A stretch of DNA of 64,000 nucleotides from Epiperipatus broadwayi (Eukaryota > Onychophora > Udeonychophora > Euonychophora > Peripatidae), in NCBI GenBank assembly GCA_028023455.1, contig JAQFVV010000258.1, positions 672,501 through 736,500 of the forward strand. Reading direction: 5' to 3'. Both the position numbers and the translations under genes were made by a program. The notes beneath the pieces are model-generated. The model had not been told where the DNA came from, searched no databases, and saw only the letters and a list, made by a program, of their open reading frames with translations. Shown here piece after piece: positions 60,931 through 64,000 of the stretch (within the stretch, counting starts at the first letter, position 1; every line of letters begins with the position of its first letter).

Positions 60931-63648
60931 CATCATAACCCATTATTTCTACTTTAATATATAATAAAACATATATCTTGTCATCCAAAATGCAAGCTAT
61001 ATATTTCAGATCCATTAAATGTGTTTTGAGAATACCAAACCCATATCTATTTATGCCCATTACTATGCATTTTCAATTTTTATAAATTTCATCACTGCAT
61101 TCTTTATATCAACTCTATGATATTGCAATCATGCACTATGCATGTTTATTAATAAGCCCTAGAAAGCATATTTAGATAGCACTAAAGAGTCTTATTATTG
61201 TGATAATTAATCAATGAATAACAAATTATGAATAACAACATCATTAATAAAAAATCCTTACATTATGAAAAATACATATCTTCAGTCAGTTCTCTTTTAT
61301 ATTATTATAATTCAAACATTATCCACTACAGACAATAATTTGTCTGATCTAAATAATAGGTTATTATAATCTTTTTCTTCTATATGTACTTTTTTATATT
61401 TTTATATAATACCGTAAACAATTAGTAGAAAACATTTCTTCAAATAAAATATACCAAAAGAAATATATATTCACAAATAACAAGATCATAAAAATTCATT
61501 AATTTATTGTAAATATAATATTAATACAAAGTTCTATAGTTTAAATAATCATAAAAATATGTACATCAAAAGCTACAGACGAGGTGAATGAGAGTACTGT
61601 CATAAATTTATATATATATATTAAAACGAAGATTTGCATGGGTTAAATATATAAAATACATATTTTGCGAGTTCATCCGTGTTAAAAACTTTTAATATTA
61701 ATATACTGTGAGAGTACCATATGAGTTTCACCTAAAACAATTTGTATTTCTTTGTGAATTTAACTGTGCCTATATCGAATCAACAGATATAAATAACTTA
61801 CACCTATCTTAAGCTTTTCATGTATCAGCTACATATATAGACTAGTTAGTATTAAAAGAATAATTCTAAAAATGAATAATTCTAGTTTATTTATACACAC
61901 ATATAAATAAAAAGTTTCTAACTAATAGTATTTTTTTTGTTGTTAATATAAAACTTGACATTTGACAAAGCCTTAAGTCAACATTGCATTTTTATCAGTT
62001 GAAACAAAGGAAATAAACGTTTGGTGTTCATTACAAATTGTATATTTTAAACAATAGAGCATGAGCGTGATTATGTGATATCCTTGCTGAAATTAATCCA
62101 GTATAAAAACGAACTAATATTGTTATAATGATAATCTTCTATTTAGTTATCAAGGCAAGAACTACATCTGTAAATTTAAATGTGTTTGAATTTAGAACAC
62201 ATTTAAGAAAAATTAAAAAAAGAAGATTCAATATTTTAAAACCTGCTTCAAGTAATTAATTTACTGCCTTTGAATATTATAAAGAACTATAAAAAAATAA
62301 TCATTGTAATTAACAAGGTTATAAAAGTTATTAACACCTTCGAAATGAGTTTACAAAATATATATTTAAGAAGACAAAAATTTATAAAGATGTTCTTTGG
62401 CTAGATAATTTATGCCAGGGATTTCTGCTGATGTTTTAAACCTGAACATGTAAATTTATTTCTACTTAATCAATACCTAAAATATAATCGTCGTAATTCT
62501 CATTTAAAAAGCTGCCTTAATATTGGAGTACTATATTGAAGAAGATGTTAAATATTTTACTACACAAATATTTAAAGAATGAATATCTGGATTGCCTCTT
62601 CGAAAGATGATCAATGAACTTTATGTTTCAACATTCATCGTCATTTTATTTCGTCTAAGGAGGGATATAAAACCGTTATTCTTTCTCGTCTTGGATTACT
62701 TCATTGTGTATTTTAATAACCCTTAAACTTTATTTCCTTTGTGGATAATTATATTTACTTAGAAAAATTACTTCGTATATTAAAGTGGGGAACTGATAAG
62801 ATGAGCACTTTTTTTTTTTATTTAATAAATTTTAGATGTTGATATTTTGATATATACTCTGATGGAAATGACAGCTGACTAAGGTAAACGTTTTTAAATT
62901 ATTTCAATTTGGAAGTAAGTTTTATTATATTCCAAATTGAATCTTACATGACAATTAACATAATATATTTTTAAACATACATAACTAATATCAGAATACA
63001 TTCTATTATTAATCTAATGTGAATGGATGTTATCTTATATAGGCATATAACACACACTGAATCATTTTAATGACAATACGTAGATTTATAATGTATCATG
63101 TGTATTATTTATTATACACATGATTTTAAATTATATATATGTAAATGATTACATTATTTTTTTTTGATTATTAAATAATTTATTAGTGTATATATATAAG
63201 CACAGATTATAATTCTAGATTTTAATATTTTTATGTGATAATATTTTTGTTTTTATTACCGATTAAAATGTGTTAAACTTGATTTTAAAATTAAACAGGT
63301 CTCGTTTGTTTATTTTATTTAGTCATTTTATAAAACCAATAATTATAAATATACATACTCACGCATATATATGTTAAATCAACTCAGCGATTTAATATTC
63401 ATAAAGAAGTTATATATAGCTTATACTAAATTTATTATTGCTATGGGATATTTGTGGAAATGCCTGAAGAGAGTCGATTGCAATTTCTACTCTGAGCTCG
63501 AATTCCGAGAGTAACGAGGTTATTAATAGAGGAGTGAATTGGATTGTATTTTAAACCACATCATCCATGGCATTCTATAAGAAGACTCAAAGTCTGACTA
63601 TAGTTAGATGCGACTTCCTCGAGTCCTGAAAAGGATTGTCCCGTTATA
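60931..63648. other. No gene seen; one PLE-like tail fragment
   Basis: AT-rich. 61647-61712 is an inverted copy of 63833-63893 (TTTTAATATTAATATACTG, ATACATATTTTGC and GTTCATCYGTGTTAAAAAC blocks), that is the tail following the hammerhead-like core of family D. The sequence 63440-63640 is more GC-rich but not assigned. Confidence 0.5.
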
Positions 63649-63893
63649 ATACTGATGTTTCGACTTGGTCACACAAGTCACCCACAGAGTTATAAAAAGT
63701 AGAAAGACAGTTGTAGAGGCGCTATTGGGGGAATTTTAACGTTTTATTCAAATCAGTGATTGTAGTGCCTCTACAACCGTCTTTCTACCTTTTATAACAC
63801 TGTGGATGACTTGTGTGACCAAGTCGAAATGTCAGTATATTAATATTAAAAGTTTTTAACACAGATGAACCGGCAAAATATGTATTTTATATA
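63649..63893. repeat. Head-to-head pair of PLE-like 3' ends (family D)
   Basis: Arms 63649-63720 (minus) and 63767-63836 (plus) are inverted copies separated by 46 nt. Each reads outward as GCCTCTACAAC, GTCTTTCTAC, TTTTATAAC, CTGTGG, GACTTGTGTGACCAAGTC, GAAA, then CATCAGTAT or TGTCAGTATAT. The plus copy continues with its tail to 63893. No coding remains; by analogy with the other pairs these are the ends of two truncated PLEs. Confidence 0.55.
63800..63833 (+). ncRNA. Hammerhead-like core, family D right end
   Basis: CTGTGGA (63800-63806; one change from CTGANGA), perfect stem GACTT/AAGTC (63808-63812 and 63821-63825), GAAA at 63826-63829, TGTC after it. The left copy (63654-63687, minus) has CTGTGGG, the same stem and GAAA. 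Confidence 0.5.
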
Positions 63894-64000
63894 TATATAT
63901 ACACACATACATGAATGAATATAGCATGAGAAGAATGACTTTGAATAGTTGTTTTAAAAGGTGTTCTATCAGATATCTATATAAAAATGCTTTATATAAA

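Noticed and set aside
1-64000. CRISPR array, rRNA operon, or bacterial genes
   Set aside because: No spaced identical short repeats, no rRNA-like blocks, and coding pieces are all eukaryotic transposable-element types.

Overview
This window looks like gene-poor, very AT-rich nuclear DNA from an invertebrate animal. By eye GC is roughly a quarter; I did not compute it. I find no host protein-coding gene, rRNA gene, intact tRNA gene, CRISPR array or bacterial-style operon. What can be recognised is a layered deposit of transposable elements: Penelope-like elements (PLEs) with reverse transcriptase (RT) plus GIY-YIG endonuclease, non-LTR retrotransposons (LINEs) with an AP-endonuclease (APE)-type endonuclease, hAT transposase fossils, a Merlin-like DNA transposon remnant, tRNA-derived SINEs, foldback MITEs, and one unclassified 2.57 kb element present twice. 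Metazoan origin is inferred from the PLE, LINE and SINE mix. Phylum is unresolved; an AT-rich cnidarian, flatworm, mollusc or arthropod would all fit.

Layout. 1-0.55 kb holds a LINE RT tail and 1.4-1.8 kb a foldback element. 5.66-8.86 kb is a nearly perfect head-to-head pair of PLE family A copies, one with a 474-codon open frame. 8.9 kb has a hairpin MITE and 9.4-9.8 kb a decayed PLE-B. 12.4-13.1 kb has a palindromic MITE and a hAT C-terminus. 13.5-16.9 kb is a tandem repeat, a duplicated block and a Merlin-like remnant. 17.05-19.62 kb is the first copy of the 2.57 kb element. 22.9-24.0 kb is PLE-B and 25.3-25.8 kb a head-to-head pair of short hammerhead/SINE-like units. Further on come a SINE (31.7 kb), a LINE (33.1-34.0 kb), a head-to-head PLE-C pair with a 12-bp target duplication (35.0-37.1 kb), a SINE with a 16-bp target duplication (39.9 kb) and LINE endonuclease and RT fossils (40.5 and 47.3 kb). 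A hammerhead/SINE-like pair follows at 45.8-46.8 kb, then a PLE-B end (48.2 kb), a hAT fossil (48.6-49.5 kb), PLE-D (50.1-50.9 kb) and a head-to-head PLE-B pair (52.8-54.3 kb). The second 2.57 kb element (54.8-57.4 kb) sits inside an older repeat. A hairpin MITE lies at 60.7 kb and a head-to-head pair of PLE-like ends at 63.7 kb.

The strongest recurring signal is architectural. In at least six places PLE or PLE-end units lie head to head, 5'-truncated at the centre with 3' ends pointing outward, and these ends carry hammerhead-ribozyme-like cores (CTGANGA, short stem, GAAA or AAAA). In the PLE-B family a tRNA-like A/B-box segment precedes the hammerhead-like core. In PLE-A the ORF stop codon lies inside the hammerhead box. 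Hammerhead motifs in PLEs, and SINE-like hammerhead retroposons such as schistosome Sm-alpha, are established knowledge. The repeated head-to-head arrangement, and a target duplication enclosing a whole palindrome, suggest that the paired form itself may insert as a unit.
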